Below, in pieces: positions 1 to 8,412 of a stretch of DNA of 64,000 nucleotides. This DNA is from Mucilaginibacter gotjawali (lineage in GTDB: Bacteria > Bacteroidota > Bacteroidia > Sphingobacteriales > Sphingobacteriaceae). The notes under the pieces were generated by a model. It did no database searches, was not told the DNA's origin, and worked only from the letters and a program-made list of their open reading frames with translations. The first letter of the stretch is position 1. Each line of letters starts with the position of its first letter. Position numbers and translations under genes: made by a program. The stretch spans positions 4,836,001 through 4,900,000 of the forward strand of contig NZ_AP017313.1 of NCBI RefSeq assembly GCF_002355435.1. The letters are read 5' to 3'.

Positions 1-1
1 T

Positions 2-787
2 ACCGGATTGCTTGACCCTGTGATAGATGTTCGGCCTGTGATCAACCAGGTGGATGATTTATTAGAGGAGGTTGATAAAACGGTAAAAATGGGCGACCGT
101 GTGCTGGTAACCACGCTTACCAAACGCATGGCCGAAGAACTGGCCAAATACATGGACAGGCTGGGCATTAAATGCCGGTACATCCACTCCGAAGTGAAGA
201 CCCTTGAAAGGGTGGAAATATTACGCGGGCTGCGCCTTGGCGAGTTTGATGTACTGATCGGTATCAACCTTTTGCGCGAGGGCCTGGACCTACCCGAAGT
301 TTCGCTGGTAGCCATTTTGGATGCGGATAAGGAAGGCTTTTTACGCTCGGAACGCTCGCTGATCCAAACCATTGGCCGTGCGGCGCGTAATGACCGTGGC
401 AGGGTAATTATGTATGCTGATAAAATAACAGACTCGATGCAGATCACGATGGACGAAACCAACCGCCGCCGTGATATCCAAATCAAATACAACGCGGAAC
501 ACGGCATTACGCCAACCACTGTTGGTAAAACCCGCAGCGAGATCATTGAGCAAACATCAGTAATGGACTTTAAAGACGGGATCCAAAAAGCTTACGTAGA
601 GGCCGATTCGGTATCCATGGCCGCAGACCCTATTGTGCAGTACATGACCAAGCCTGATCTAAAAAAATCCATCGAAAACACCAAAAAAGAAATGATCGCG
701 GCAGCAAAAGATATGGACTTTTTGTTAGCAGCCAAACTACGCGATGAAATGTTTGCGCTTGAAAAAATGATGGCGGAGAAGTTTTGA
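2..787 (+). CDS. uvrB: UvrABC excinuclease subunit B, C-terminal part (5' end outside window)
   Basis: This is the 3' part of UvrB, the damage-verifying helicase-like subunit of nucleotide excision repair, which works with UvrA and UvrC in the cytoplasm. The frame is open to the left edge and begins TGLLDPVIDVRP, the usual UvrB sequence just before helicase domain 2. Helicase motifs V/VI are visible in GINLLREGLDLP and QTIGRAARN (about fragment residues 85-130). The last ~45 residues form a UVR coiled-coil motif (KDMDFLLAAKLRDEM) that contacts UvrC. A complete UvrB is about 670-680 residues, so roughly 60% lies upstream. The TTG at position 8 is an internal leucine, not a start. Confidence 0.96.
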   Translation, partial: TGLLDPVIDVRPVINQVDDLLEEVDKTVKMGDRVLVTTLTKRMAEELAKYMDRLGIKCRYIHSEVKTLERVEILRGLRLGEFDVLIGINLLREGLDLPEVSLVAILDADKEGFLRSERSLIQTIGRAARNDRGRVIMYADKITDSMQITMDETNRRRDIQIKYNAEHGITPTTVGKTRSEIIEQTSVMDFKDGIQKAYVEADSVSMAADPIVQYMTKPDLKKSIENTKKEMIAAAKDMDFLLAAKLRDEMFALEKMMAEKF

Positions 788-807
788 TCAATTTGAAAAT
801 GTGTTGA

Positions 808-867
808 TTTGAAGATTTGAAAATTGATGGCTGCATCTTCAAATTGTCAAATTTTCAAATCATCAAA
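808..867 (+). terminator. AT-rich hairpin after uvrB
   Basis: TTTGAAGATTTGAAAATT at 808-825 is followed by its near-perfect reverse complement (one mismatch) at 850-867, about 20 bp after the uvrB stop. It is probably a transcription terminator. The same TTTGAAGATTTG wording recurs downstream of the CGNR-like gene near 27960-28050, so it may also belong to a small dispersed repeat family. Confidence 0.55.
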
Positions 868-949
868 TTAAAAAATGTAACAATTGCCTTCATCCTGAAG
901 TCAAAAATTACAGCAAAATCATACACAAACAATTTTGCCGTTATAGTAT

Positions 950-957
950 TATATTTG
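950..957 (+). promoter_or_regulatory. -7 promoter element of the DUF4834 gene
   Basis: TATATTTG matches the Bacteroidota -7 consensus TAnnTTTG and lies 21 nt before the ATG at 979. I see no convincing -33 TTG at the usual spacing. Confidence 0.5.
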
Positions 958-978
958 TACGCTTAATTTTTACCAGCT

Positions 979-1263
979 ATGCCGGAATTACTTAGTTTCC
1001 TGATTACAGCCATCTTAATTTTATATATCCTACGCCTGCTTGCACGTATATTTTTGCCTATGCTTTTTCAAAAGGTGGTTAACAAAGCTCAACAGCAGCA
1101 ACAACAAAACTACGGGCAGCAGTACAACCAGAACACAAACCAGCAAACCAGCCAAAATGCCGGCCCTGCAAAAATAAAGGTTGACTATGTACCGCCTCAA
1201 TCAAAAAAAGGAAGCATACCCGATTCTGAAGGGGATTTTGTAGATTACGAAGAAATTAAATAA
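979..1263 (+). CDS. DUF4834 family small membrane protein
   Basis: A 94-residue protein with one N-terminal hydrophobic segment (about residues 4-30). A Gln/Asn-rich low-complexity stretch follows (about 37-60), then an acidic C-terminal tail ending in DSEGDFVDYEEIK. This matches DUF4834, a small Bacteroidota family of unknown function. A TAnnTTTG element precedes it, and the next gene starts 11 bp after its stop, so the two are probably co-transcribed. The low-complexity region is typical of the family and does not indicate damage. Confidence 0.8.
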   Translation: MPELLSFLITAILILYILRLLARIFLPMLFQKVVNKAQQQQQQNYGQQYNQNTNQQTSQNAGPAKIKVDYVPPQSKKGSIPDSEGDFVDYEEIK

Positions 1264-1274
1264 ATACATTAGCA

Positions 1275-1565
1275 ATGATACCGGAAGAGCTATTTAAAAG
1301 GCGCCCCAGGCATAACAACACGCCGGATTCAACGCTTCTTATCCTGACCAATTTTATCGTTATCGCCATTTCCACCGCTTTGTTTACTTCAAAAACAGAG
1401 ATCTATACTTTTTTTTGGGTAGTGGTTGCCCTGCTGGCGCTTTATAATTTTTATACCATCCGCCGCAACCGCGAAGAGTTTGGCACCAAAGTGGTGCTTA
1501 TTTCTTATATCGCGAGCACTGCATTGCTGGTGGGGTTATTTTTCCTGTTTAAGGGCCACTCCTGA
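1275..1565 (+). CDS. Small integral membrane protein, function unknown
   Basis: A 96-residue protein with three predicted membrane segments (about 20-38, 43-60 and 73-91) and a basic loop (YTIRRNREEFGTK) between the second and third. I do not recognise a named family. It follows the DUF4834 gene by 11 bp on the same strand and precedes the YfhO-type gene, which has its own putative -7 element. A start at the first ATG is supported by the tight spacing. Confidence 0.75.
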   Translation: MIPEELFKRRPRHNNTPDSTLLILTNFIVIAISTALFTSKTEIYTFFWVVVALLALYNFYTIRRNREEFGTKVVLISYIASTALLVGLFFLFKGHS

Positions 1566-1614
1566 GCCATAAAAATCAAAAAAAACTAATCATTCCTATT
1601 CTCAGGCAAATTTC

Positions 1615-1622
1615 TATTTTTG
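1615..1622 (+). promoter_or_regulatory. -7 promoter element of the YfhO-type gene
   Basis: TATTTTTG (TAnnTTTG) ends 32 nt before the ATG at 1655. No good -33 TTG is seen at 19-21 nt spacing. Confidence 0.45.
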
Positions 1623-1654
1623 GGAGATTATATTATCTTCAATAAAAAACTGAA

Positions 1655-4177
1655 ATGAATAACTGGTTTAAGCGCAATGGCACTCACTTTTTGATTGCTG
1701 CAATATTTTTAGTGATCTGCTTAGCTTATTTTACACCTGCTTTCCAGGGGAAAACCCTGGGCCAGGCTGACGTGCTCGGCGCTCAATCAACCCAAAAAGA
1801 AATTAACGATTACCGGGCAAAGGATACCACTATATTATGGACCAACCAGATTTTTGGCGGCATGCCCGCTTACCAGATCTGGGCTCCTTACTCCAGTAAC
1901 GTCGCTTCATTTGTCATAAAAACCCTGATTGCGGCATTCCCTAACCCTATTTACGTTGTATTCCTGTTGCTGTTTGGCACCTACTTTTTATTCACCGTTT
2001 TAAAGCTAAATCCATGGCTTGCCGCCGCAGGCGCAGTCGCGTTTACATTTTCATCCTATAATATTATTTTGCTTACGGCCGGGCATTCCAACCAGGTGCT
2101 GGCGATAGCCTTTTTTGCCCCCATAATTGCCAGCGTTATTTTAACCCTGAGGGGGCGATATCTGCTGGGCGGTGCCCTTTCGGCTCTTTTTATCGCTTTA
2201 GAGCTAAAAGCCAACCACATCCAGATGACCTATTACCTGGTACTGGCGCTGGCTATTTTAATCGGAATAGAGTTGTACCACGCTATTAAAGCAAAAACAA
2301 CACCGGCGTTTTTTAAATCTGTCGGGGTTATCGCTGCGGCAACTTTACTGGCCGTACTGGTTAACGCATCATTACTATGGAGCACCATGGAATACGCTGC
2401 CTATAGCTACCGCGGACCATCAAACTTGACCCAACATTCCAAAGAACCAAGCAATGGCCTGGCTAAAGATTATGCCTACCAATGGAGCCAGGGCGTTGGC
2501 GAATGTTTTACCTTTTTAATACCCAATGCCTACGGCGGTGCATCCGGCCCGTCGGAAGGAATTGATCAAAACTCGGCTACTGCGAAAGTTTTTATTGACA
2601 AAGGCGTTCCGGCTGACCAGGCGGTAAATTACGCGCAGCAAATGTCACAATTCCCTGGTTTAGGGATGTACTGGGGTAACAAACCCGGCACTGCTGGTCC
2701 CTTTTATTTTGGCGCCGTAATATGTTTCCTGTTTTTATTTGGTTTACTGATTGTAAAAAACCGGATAAAATGGTGGTTATTGGGCACGGTGCTGCTAACC
2801 ATGCTGCTTTCATTTGGCAGTAACTGGCCTTATTTATCCGATTTGTTTTTTAACTACTTCCCGCTCTATAATAAATTCCGTGCGGTGGAGTCCATATTGG
2901 CGGTAGCAAGTATTTGCTTCCCGATAATGGCGCTGCTTGCGGTAAAAGAGATCACCGAAACAGTTGATAAAAAAGAGATCCTCAAAAAGCTTTATATCAC
3001 AGCCGGTATTTTCGTCGCCCTGATCATCGTAGCTACTCTGTTTTTAAGTTTCAGATCGGCTGATGCACAAAGCGGCATCACCTATTTAACAAAAGCATTA
3101 CGCGGCGACAGCGCTACGGCAACCAATATTGCCACTGCTATTGTTAGCGACCGGCAGGACCTGGAACATGCAGATGCCATCAGGTCTTTCATTTTTATAG
3201 CGCTTGCTTTTGGCCTGCTTTGGATCTTTATAAAAGACAAAGTGAATACAACCGTTTTTTCAGTTGCCTTGCTGGCATTGATATTGGTAGATATGTGGCC
3301 GATAGATAAACGTTATTTGAAAGAGGCTAATTTCCAGGAGAAACAGGATGCCAGCCAGGTGGTAAGGCCACGAGAAGTGGACCAGTTTATTGCCAGGGAT
3401 CCTGACCCGGATTTCCGGGTATTTGACCTTACCGCTGAAATCAAAAACGACGAAATAAACCCGTTCTTCCATAAATCAATCAGCGGTTATTCAGCTGCAC
3501 GCTTAAAAAGGTATGATGAGTTGATGGATAACCAGCTGACTACCAACCCGCCAAACCACGATGTTTTGGATATGCTGAATGCCAAATATTTCATCACCCA
3601 GGATACGGCCCACAACTCCAAAATGGTATCAAACGTTACTGCATGCGGACATGCCTGGTTTGTAAAATCCGTTAAGTTTGTTGACAATGCCGACAAAGAA
3701 ATGCAGGCCATCAGCAGCTTTACACCAAAAGATGAAGCCATTGTTGACCAGCGTTACAAAACTGTGATCGATACCAAAAGTACAATAGGCGGCGATCCGA
3801 ATGCTACCATCAAGTTAACCAATTACAATCCTGATCATTTAACCTACCAAACCGGCTCAACCGCCAACCAGGTAGCGGTATTCTCCGAGATCTATTATGA
3901 TAAGGGCTGGAAAATGCTGATCGACGGTAAAGAAGCCCCTTATTTCCGTGCTGATTACCTGTTGCGTGCAGCGCAGATCCCGTTGGGAAACCACAAGGTT
4001 GAATTCATTTTCCATCCGGCATCATACTATACCGGCGAAAAATTATCACTTGCCGGATCAATTTTGCTGGTGCTTTTATTAGGCGGAGCGGTTTATACGG
4101 AGGCGAAGAAAAAGCCTGTGGCTGAAGCTGACGACAAGAAAAAGGCACCTGCCGACGATAAGAAAGCGAAAAAATAA
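1655..4177 (+). CDS. YfhO family membrane protein
   Basis: An 840-residue polytopic membrane protein of the YfhO family. In Firmicutes this family has been implicated in glycosylating lipoteichoic acid; the role in Bacteroidota is unknown, so a glycosyltransferase-like (GT-C fold) activity is an inference. The first ~540 residues hold about 12 hydrophobic helices interrupted by a large loop (about 230-340). The C-terminal part is soluble, with the YfhO-typical sequence VAVFSEIYYDKGWKMLIDG, followed by one last helix. The final ~22 residues are a Lys/Asp/Ala-rich tail, probably cytoplasmic. It lies just before polysaccharide biosynthesis genes, which fits an envelope role. Confidence 0.88.
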   Translation: MNNWFKRNGTHFLIAAIFLVICLAYFTPAFQGKTLGQADVLGAQSTQKEINDYRAKDTTILWTNQIFGGMPAYQIWAPYSSNVASFVIKTLIAAFPNPIYVVFLLLFGTYFLFTVLKLNPWLAAAGAVAFTFSSYNIILLTAGHSNQVLAIAFFAPIIASVILTLRGRYLLGGALSALFIALELKANHIQMTYYLVLALAILIGIELYHAIKAKTTPAFFKSVGVIAAATLLAVLVNASLLWSTMEYAAYSYRGPSNLTQHSKEPSNGLAKDYAYQWSQGVGECFTFLIPNAYGGASGPSEGIDQNSATAKVFIDKGVPADQAVNYAQQMSQFPGLGMYWGNKPGTAGPFYFGAVICFLFLFGLLIVKNRIKWWLLGTVLLTMLLSFGSNWPYLSDLFFNYFPLYNKFRAVESILAVASICFPIMALLAVKEITETVDKKEILKKLYITAGIFVALIIVATLFLSFRSADAQSGITYLTKALRGDSATATNIATAIVSDRQDLEHADAIRSFIFIALAFGLLWIFIKDKVNTTVFSVALLALILVDMWPIDKRYLKEANFQEKQDASQVVRPREVDQFIARDPDPDFRVFDLTAEIKNDEINPFFHKSISGYSAARLKRYDELMDNQLTTNPPNHDVLDMLNAKYFITQDTAHNSKMVSNVTACGHAWFVKSVKFVDNADKEMQAISSFTPKDEAIVDQRYKTVIDTKSTIGGDPNATIKLTNYNPDHLTYQTGSTANQVAVFSEIYYDKGWKMLIDGKEAPYFRADYLLRAAQIPLGNHKVEFIFHPASYYTGEKLSLAGSILLVLLLGGAVYTEAKKKPVAEADDKKKAPADDKKAKK

Positions 4178-4311
4178 CTATTTGTCATTGCTGGAGCAGC
4201 AATCGCGAACTTTGCATCACCGCTATACAAAGTTTGCGATTGCTGCAGGCGTTTCATTTGTCCAATAAAGTTTGTTTTTCCTATGATTAAAGTTATTTGT
4301 AACTTTACGTT

Positions 4312-4509
4312 ATGAATAATTATCTGGAAAGGATTACAATTGACACAAATATCTGCCACGGCAAAGCCTGCATCCGGCATATGCGCTGGCCTGTGGAAGT
4401 TATGATTGACTTGATTGCTTCAGGTATGTCGTTCGACGAAATTATTGCCGACCACCCGGAATTAGAAAAAGAAGATATTTTGGCTTCGTTAGCCTACGCA
4501 AAGAATTAG
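4312..4509 (+). CDS. DUF433 domain protein (antitoxin-like), orphan
   Basis: A 65-residue protein made almost entirely of a DUF433 domain: ITIDTNICHGKACIRHMRWP, then a helix-turn-helix-like stretch (MIDLIASGMSFDEIIADHPEL). DUF433 proteins are usually antitoxin-like partners of a DUF5615/PIN-like toxin encoded directly downstream. Here no such toxin follows: the next ~50 bp are non-coding and then a gene on the other strand ends. Either it acts alone or the toxin has been lost. Confidence 0.8.
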   Translation: MNNYLERITIDTNICHGKACIRHMRWPVEVMIDLIASGMSFDEIIADHPELEKEDILASLAYAKN

Positions 4510-4560
4510 ATTTGTCCTTTTACAACAATTCCAACCCTTACAACCTTTAACAACCAACCC

Positions 4561-5319
4561 TCAATCATTCGTCCTACTATTCCTCAGCCAGTACCAGCCC
4601 AGGTTAAACGCGATAACAAAGTGGTTTAAAACAGTAGGTATTAAGCCATAATAGCGTTGCATGATATCGAAGCGCTCCATTAAGCTTTGGCGGTGCTTGG
4701 CTTTTGACATCCCCCCTACCAGGTACCTGGCTACATATTGGTTTACATTAACGATCTTTTCTGCCTGCGATGCCGCCCGGATGATCCAATCGATGTCCCC
4801 GCTCAACTTATACTTCAGGTCGTAGGGCCCGGCCAGTGACCGGCGCACATAAATGGCCTGGTGACTGATACTCATCCCATACCGAAAACCCATCCAGGTA
4901 AACTTTTCAGGCGCTTTGTGCCGCCTTTGACCCAGGCTTTTACCTCCCGCATCTATCATTTCGGTTTCGCCATAATAAATATCCGCATCCGGCGCCGACT
5001 CAAAAACTTTTTGTACGGTATCCCTGGAATAAAACTCGTCGCCCGAATTCATAAAGATCACATAGTCGCCGGTAGCTGCGGCAAGGCCCTTGTTCATGGC
5101 ATCATAGATGCCCTCATCCTTTTCGCTGAAGATCTTTGCCACCTGGTCCTTATACCGGTTGATGATTTTTAACGTACCATCGGTTGATTTGCCGTCAATA
5201 ATGATGTATTCGATACGGGGATAGGTCTGGGTCAACACGGAAAGCATCGTCCGTTCAATATCGCGCTCGTTATTATAAACAACGGTGATAACTGATAATG
5301 TGGGCTTAAAAGCTTTCAT
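4561..5319 (-). CDS. Family 2 glycosyltransferase, WcaE-like
   Basis: A 252-residue GT2 (GT-A fold) glycosyltransferase. The nucleotide-sugar binding core is visible: IDGKSTDGT at 41-49, the subgroup-typical SEKDEGIYDAMNKG at 65-78 and NSGDEF at 91-96. The EKDEGIYDAMNKG wording resembles WcaE-type colanic-acid transferases; donor and acceptor cannot be told from sequence. It probably acts at the cytoplasmic membrane on a lipid-linked oligosaccharide. Its ATG overlaps the end of the upstream GT4 gene by 4 bp, so the two are translationally coupled. Confidence 0.9.
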   Translation of the reverse strand: MKAFKPTLSVITVVYNNERDIERTMLSVLTQTYPRIEYIIIDGKSTDGTLKIINRYKDQVAKIFSEKDEGIYDAMNKGLAAATGDYVIFMNSGDEFYSRDTVQKVFESAPDADIYYGETEMIDAGGKSLGQRRHKAPEKFTWMGFRYGMSISHQAIYVRRSLAGPYDLKYKLSGDIDWIIRAASQAEKIVNVNQYVARYLVGGMSKAKHRQSLMERFDIMQRYYGLIPTVLNHFVIAFNLGWYWLRNSRTND

Positions 5320-6584
5320 TTTTTTACTATTGACCGGTAAACATCCATATATTTTGAGGCGACGATTTCATTGGTAAAATTTTCCATTACCTTTTTTCGT
5401 GCATTTGCCGATAGTTCGGCCTTTTTGTTTGAGGTTAAGATAAAATTGATCCCTGCGGCAAAATCAGCGGCAGATTTAAATTCGGCCAGGTAGCCATTTT
5501 GCTGATGATCCACCATATCCGGCAGTCCGCCGGTATTAAAAGCCACCACGGGTGTACCACAGGCCAGCGACTCCATCACGGTATTGGGCAGGTTATCTTC
5601 GATGGCCGGCGTTACATACACATCTGCCAGGTTATACAGCGCTGCCATATCCTCCTGCGAGGTAATTACATTCATTTCATATACTTTAAAAGGCAGCAGG
5701 CTGACATCAAATGATTTATTTTTGCCGAAAAGGACGATCTCAACAGTATCCGTATCGCTGTAATTATTTTTAAGATCATTCAGCGCCTCCACCAGGTAGG
5801 TGATGCCTTTGCGCCTGTCGAGGATATTAGCCGCGCCAAACAGGATGATTTTTGATTTTGGGTCGATATTCCATTTAAGCCTTGCTGCATTTTTATCCTG
5901 CGGCGAAAACAGTTCTGTATCTATCGGGTTGGGGATGGTTTCGATGCGAAAATCTTTTAACAATGAACTTGTGCGGGCAACATCAGCCAGCCAGTGGCTG
6001 CAGGTTACCAAAACCAGTTTTTTTGCCGGTTGAAACATATCCGATTTACGATTCCAGCCTTTGTGCGACAGATCATTTTTATGCGGGTCGCGCAGCATCC
6101 AGCAATTTCCGCATTGGTTCATAAAATGGAAACAATCGCCTGAATAATGGCAGCCACCGGTAAAGGCCCACATATCGTGCAGTGTCCACACCACCGGTTT
6201 GCCGGTTTCAAAAAGCTGTTTGATATTATGGGTCGACAGAAAACCTGAATTTGTCCAGTGCAGGTGCAATAGATCTGCACTTTGTATACCAGGTTCTTTT
6301 TTTATATCAGTACCAAATTCCGCAGTTGAAAAAGCAAACCTCACCTCGCGCGCCTTTGCCTCCAACCAGATAAAAGGCAAACGCTCATAAAAAAAACTAA
6401 ATCGTGCTTTTAATTTTCCCGCTAAATTATCGCTGATGCTGTCAACACGCGGCTCACCGGTTTTCTTTTCCTGTACTAGCATATGCACATCAACCTGCTT
6501 TAATTCCAGCGCTTTCAGCAGGCGCATACAGGCTGCCGGGGCGCCACCGCCGGCATCAGAGGTGTTAATTAAAGTTACTTTCAT
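5316..6584 (-). CDS. Family 4 glycosyltransferase, WcaC-like
   Basis: A 422-residue GT-B fold glycosyltransferase. The N-terminal half carries VWTLHDMWAFTGGCHYSGDC and a further Cys pair (CGNCWML), a Cys-rich signature I associate with WcaC-like colanic-acid transferases. The C-terminal half has the retaining GT4 donor site (EDNLPNTVMESLACGTPVVA, the E-x7-E arrangement). It probably transfers a sugar during capsule or exopolysaccharide repeat-unit assembly. It is first in a two-gene operon with the GT2 gene. The ATG at 6584 is preceded by no clear Shine-Dalgarno sequence, as is usual here. Confidence 0.92.
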   Translation of the reverse strand: MKVTLINTSDAGGGAPAACMRLLKALELKQVDVHMLVQEKKTGEPRVDSISDNLAGKLKARFSFFYERLPFIWLEAKAREVRFAFSTAEFGTDIKKEPGIQSADLLHLHWTNSGFLSTHNIKQLFETGKPVVWTLHDMWAFTGGCHYSGDCFHFMNQCGNCWMLRDPHKNDLSHKGWNRKSDMFQPAKKLVLVTCSHWLADVARTSSLLKDFRIETIPNPIDTELFSPQDKNAARLKWNIDPKSKIILFGAANILDRRKGITYLVEALNDLKNNYSDTDTVEIVLFGKNKSFDVSLLPFKVYEMNVITSQEDMAALYNLADVYVTPAIEDNLPNTVMESLACGTPVVAFNTGGLPDMVDHQQNGYLAEFKSAADFAAGINFILTSNKKAELSANARKKVMENFTNEIVASKYMDVYRSIVKK

Positions 6585-6647
6585 TTGGCGGCGCTATTTT
6601 AGCGGCAATTATAACAATTCTAAAATGAAAACTTTACTTTTGGACGC

Positions 6648-6673
6648 GCCGTATTTAAATTTGAAAATACGGC
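6648..6673. repeat. 9-bp stem hairpin in the 6585-6876 gap
   Basis: GCCGTATTT (6648-6656) and AAATACGGC (6665-6673) are exact complements around an 8-nt loop. A TAnnTTTG element (TACTTTTG, 6635-6642) lies just upstream on the + strand. The hairpin could be a small leader structure or part of a dispersed repeat. Confidence 0.4.
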
Positions 6674-6743
6674 TTTAGCATAACCGTCTGTAGAACGGTC
6701 ATTTTAAATCAATTCCATGCCTTAGGTATGAAGGCCGCGTTCA

Positions 6744-6816
6744 GGGTAGCCCGCCAAATGGCGGGGCAATTTATTTGATTTGATTTTTCCTACAAACAGG
6801 TAGCCCCTACGGGGCA
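6744..6816. repeat. Dispersed palindromic intergenic repeat, copy A
   Basis: This 73-bp block runs from GGGTAGCCCGCC to CTACAAACAGGTAGCCCC and GGGGCA, and contains two GC-rich hairpins (CCCGCC/GGCGGG and GCCCC/GGGGC). A second copy with the same order of blocks lies at 15013-15080. Both copies are intergenic. It looks like a REP/MITE-type element with no coding content. Confidence 0.7.
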
Positions 6817-6876
6817 AATGAATTTGATTTGGCAACTAACAGCCGTAATTGTGAAATAAACAGACAGACCCGAAAA

Positions 6877-7383
6877 ATGAACTTTTTTGCTTATTTATTC
6901 CAGGACTGGCGGGCAAACCGGCAAAACTTTAAGGCACAGTCGGTTTTGTTTTCTTTTCGGTTGCTGCAGGCTTTTAACCGCTATACCATCACCAAAATCA
7001 TTTTTTACCCATACTTTATGCTTTACCGTTTTTGGGTAGAATGGATCCTGGGGATAGAACTGCCCCGCAAGCTAACCATAGGCAAAGGCTTGTCATTATA
7101 TCACGGGCAGGCGCTTGTGGTCAATAAAAGCACCATCATCGGCGATAATTGCGTGTTACGAAACTCCACCACCATCGGTCACAAAAAACTGTCCGACGGT
7201 ACGTTAAGCCGCAGCCCCCGTATAGGGAACAATGTAGATATTGGCGCCAACGTTTGTATTATTGGTGATATTACCATCGGGGATAATGTGATCATTGGTG
7301 CAGGGGCCGTTGTTACAAAAGATATACCTTCGGATTGTATTGCCGTCGGCAACCCGGCAAGGGTGTTGGAAAAGAAGAATTAA
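6877..7383 (+). CDS. Serine acetyltransferase-like hexapeptide O-acetyltransferase, WcaB-like
   Basis: A 168-residue left-handed beta-helix acetyltransferase of the CysE/WcaB group, probably adding an acetyl group from acetyl-CoA to a surface sugar. Hexapeptide repeats run from about residue 66 to 160 (IGDNCVLRNSTTIGH, IGNNVDIGANVCIIGDITIG). His76 in LYHGQALVVNK fits the catalytic histidine. The ending GNPARV is typical of the family. The length matches WcaB (~160 residues) rather than cysteine-synthesis CysE (~270). The ATG at 6877 is chosen over an in-frame TTG at 6829 because MNFFAYLFQDWRAN matches family N-termini. A WcaC-like and a WcaE-like gene sit nearby on the other strand. Confidence 0.88.
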   Translation: MNFFAYLFQDWRANRQNFKAQSVLFSFRLLQAFNRYTITKIIFYPYFMLYRFWVEWILGIELPRKLTIGKGLSLYHGQALVVNKSTIIGDNCVLRNSTTIGHKKLSDGTLSRSPRIGNNVDIGANVCIIGDITIGDNVIIGAGAVVTKDIPSDCIAVGNPARVLEKKN

Positions 7384-7417
7384 TTAGCAAATAGTTTTCA
7401 AACTGTCCACTAATTAG

Positions 7418-7560
7418 GCTAAAGCCATCCCTATTTTTAACTTTATCCGTTGGCTAAAGCCAACGGCAATAAAAAAGTTGGATTAACGGCTTTATATTTT
7501 AATCATTGCCGTCCCATTTATGGGGCGGACTAATAAAAAAAGCGCTATTGGCTTTAGCCA
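7418..7560. repeat. MITE-like element with GGCTAAAGCCA terminal inverted repeats
   Basis: GGCTAAAGCCA (7418-7428) and its reverse complement TGGCTTTAGCC (7550-7560) bound a ~143-bp non-coding block. In the middle, CCGTTGGCT (7447-7455) pairs exactly with AGCCAACGG (7458-7466) across a 2-nt loop. The wording recurs at both ends and the centre, so the block may fold as a multi-branched structure. No ORF is inside. Confidence 0.6.
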
Positions 7561-7655
7561 AACTTCCGCGTTTCGGTTGTCAATTATTTCGGGGCGGCCT
7601 AATCAGGGAGAGAAATTCTGGCGGCTAATTGAGCATTTCGCATATTGAGTATTTA

Positions 7656-8408
7656 ATGGAACAAAATTTAACTGACCGCGCTTTCTGGAAGTCCTTTTGG
7701 GAATCAAAGAACGACATCATCTTTTACCTGAAACCGGATTACCATTTCGGGGAGATCCTGGCCAAACTGATCAAAGAAAAGAATATCAAAACGGCAATTG
7801 AACTTGGCGGGTTTCCGGGCTATTATGCCACCTTTCTGAAAAAATATTACCAACTTGATACGACGCTTTTTGATTATTTTATCCACGAAGGAATAATCGA
7901 CCAACTACTGGAAAAAAACGGGCTGAAACATGGCGATGTAAAGATCATCGAAGCCGATCTGTTTGCATACCAGCCCACCGTACAATACGATTTAGTGACC
8001 TCCTTTGGCCTGATAGAGCATTTTAACGATACCAGAGCGATCCTTGAAACCCACCTGCAGTTTTTAAAACCCGGCGGTGTGCTATTTGTCACCCTGCCAA
8101 ATTTTAAAGCCGTAAATGGCTGGATACAGCGCAAATTTGATAAGGCTAATTACGATAAACATAACATCAACTGTATGGAGCCGAAACTGCTGGCAGATTA
8201 TTGCCGGCAACTGGGACTTACTGAAGTGGAAAGTTACTACCATGGCAAATTCTCCGTTTGGCTGGAAAACCGTGCCGAGCAGGGCGGGATAGTTAAGGCA
8301 TTGGTAAAATCTATATGGTTTGCTGGCAAGGTGTTTACTAAAATTGTGCCGGTGGAAAGTAAGGCTTTATCGCCATATATTGTATTGAAAGCAGTGAAAC
8401 CTCTGTAA
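7656..8408 (+). CDS. Class I SAM-dependent methyltransferase
   Basis: A 250-residue Rossmann-fold methyltransferase. The SAM-binding motif I is ELGGFPGYYA (about 49-58). The acidic post-motif (LFDYF) and the motif resembling SFGLIEHF (about 112-119), followed by FLKPGGVLFVTLPN, are typical of methyltransferase-11/23 families. Genes of this type in polysaccharide regions often methylate sugars; the substrate here is unknown. The ATG at 7656 is preferred over an in-frame TTG at 7629 because it gives a normal family N-terminus. The next small gene starts 4 bp after its stop. Confidence 0.85.
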   Translation: MEQNLTDRAFWKSFWESKNDIIFYLKPDYHFGEILAKLIKEKNIKTAIELGGFPGYYATFLKKYYQLDTTLFDYFIHEGIIDQLLEKNGLKHGDVKIIEADLFAYQPTVQYDLVTSFGLIEHFNDTRAILETHLQFLKPGGVLFVTLPNFKAVNGWIQRKFDKANYDKHNINCMEPKLLADYCRQLGLTEVESYYHGKFSVWLENRAEQGGIVKALVKSIWFAGKVFTKIVPVESKALSPYIVLKAVKPL

Positions 8409-8412
8409 AACG

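Noticed and set aside
6818..6859. Earlier ATG upstream of the WcaB-like gene
   Set aside because: It is in another frame and runs into a TAA after 13 codons.
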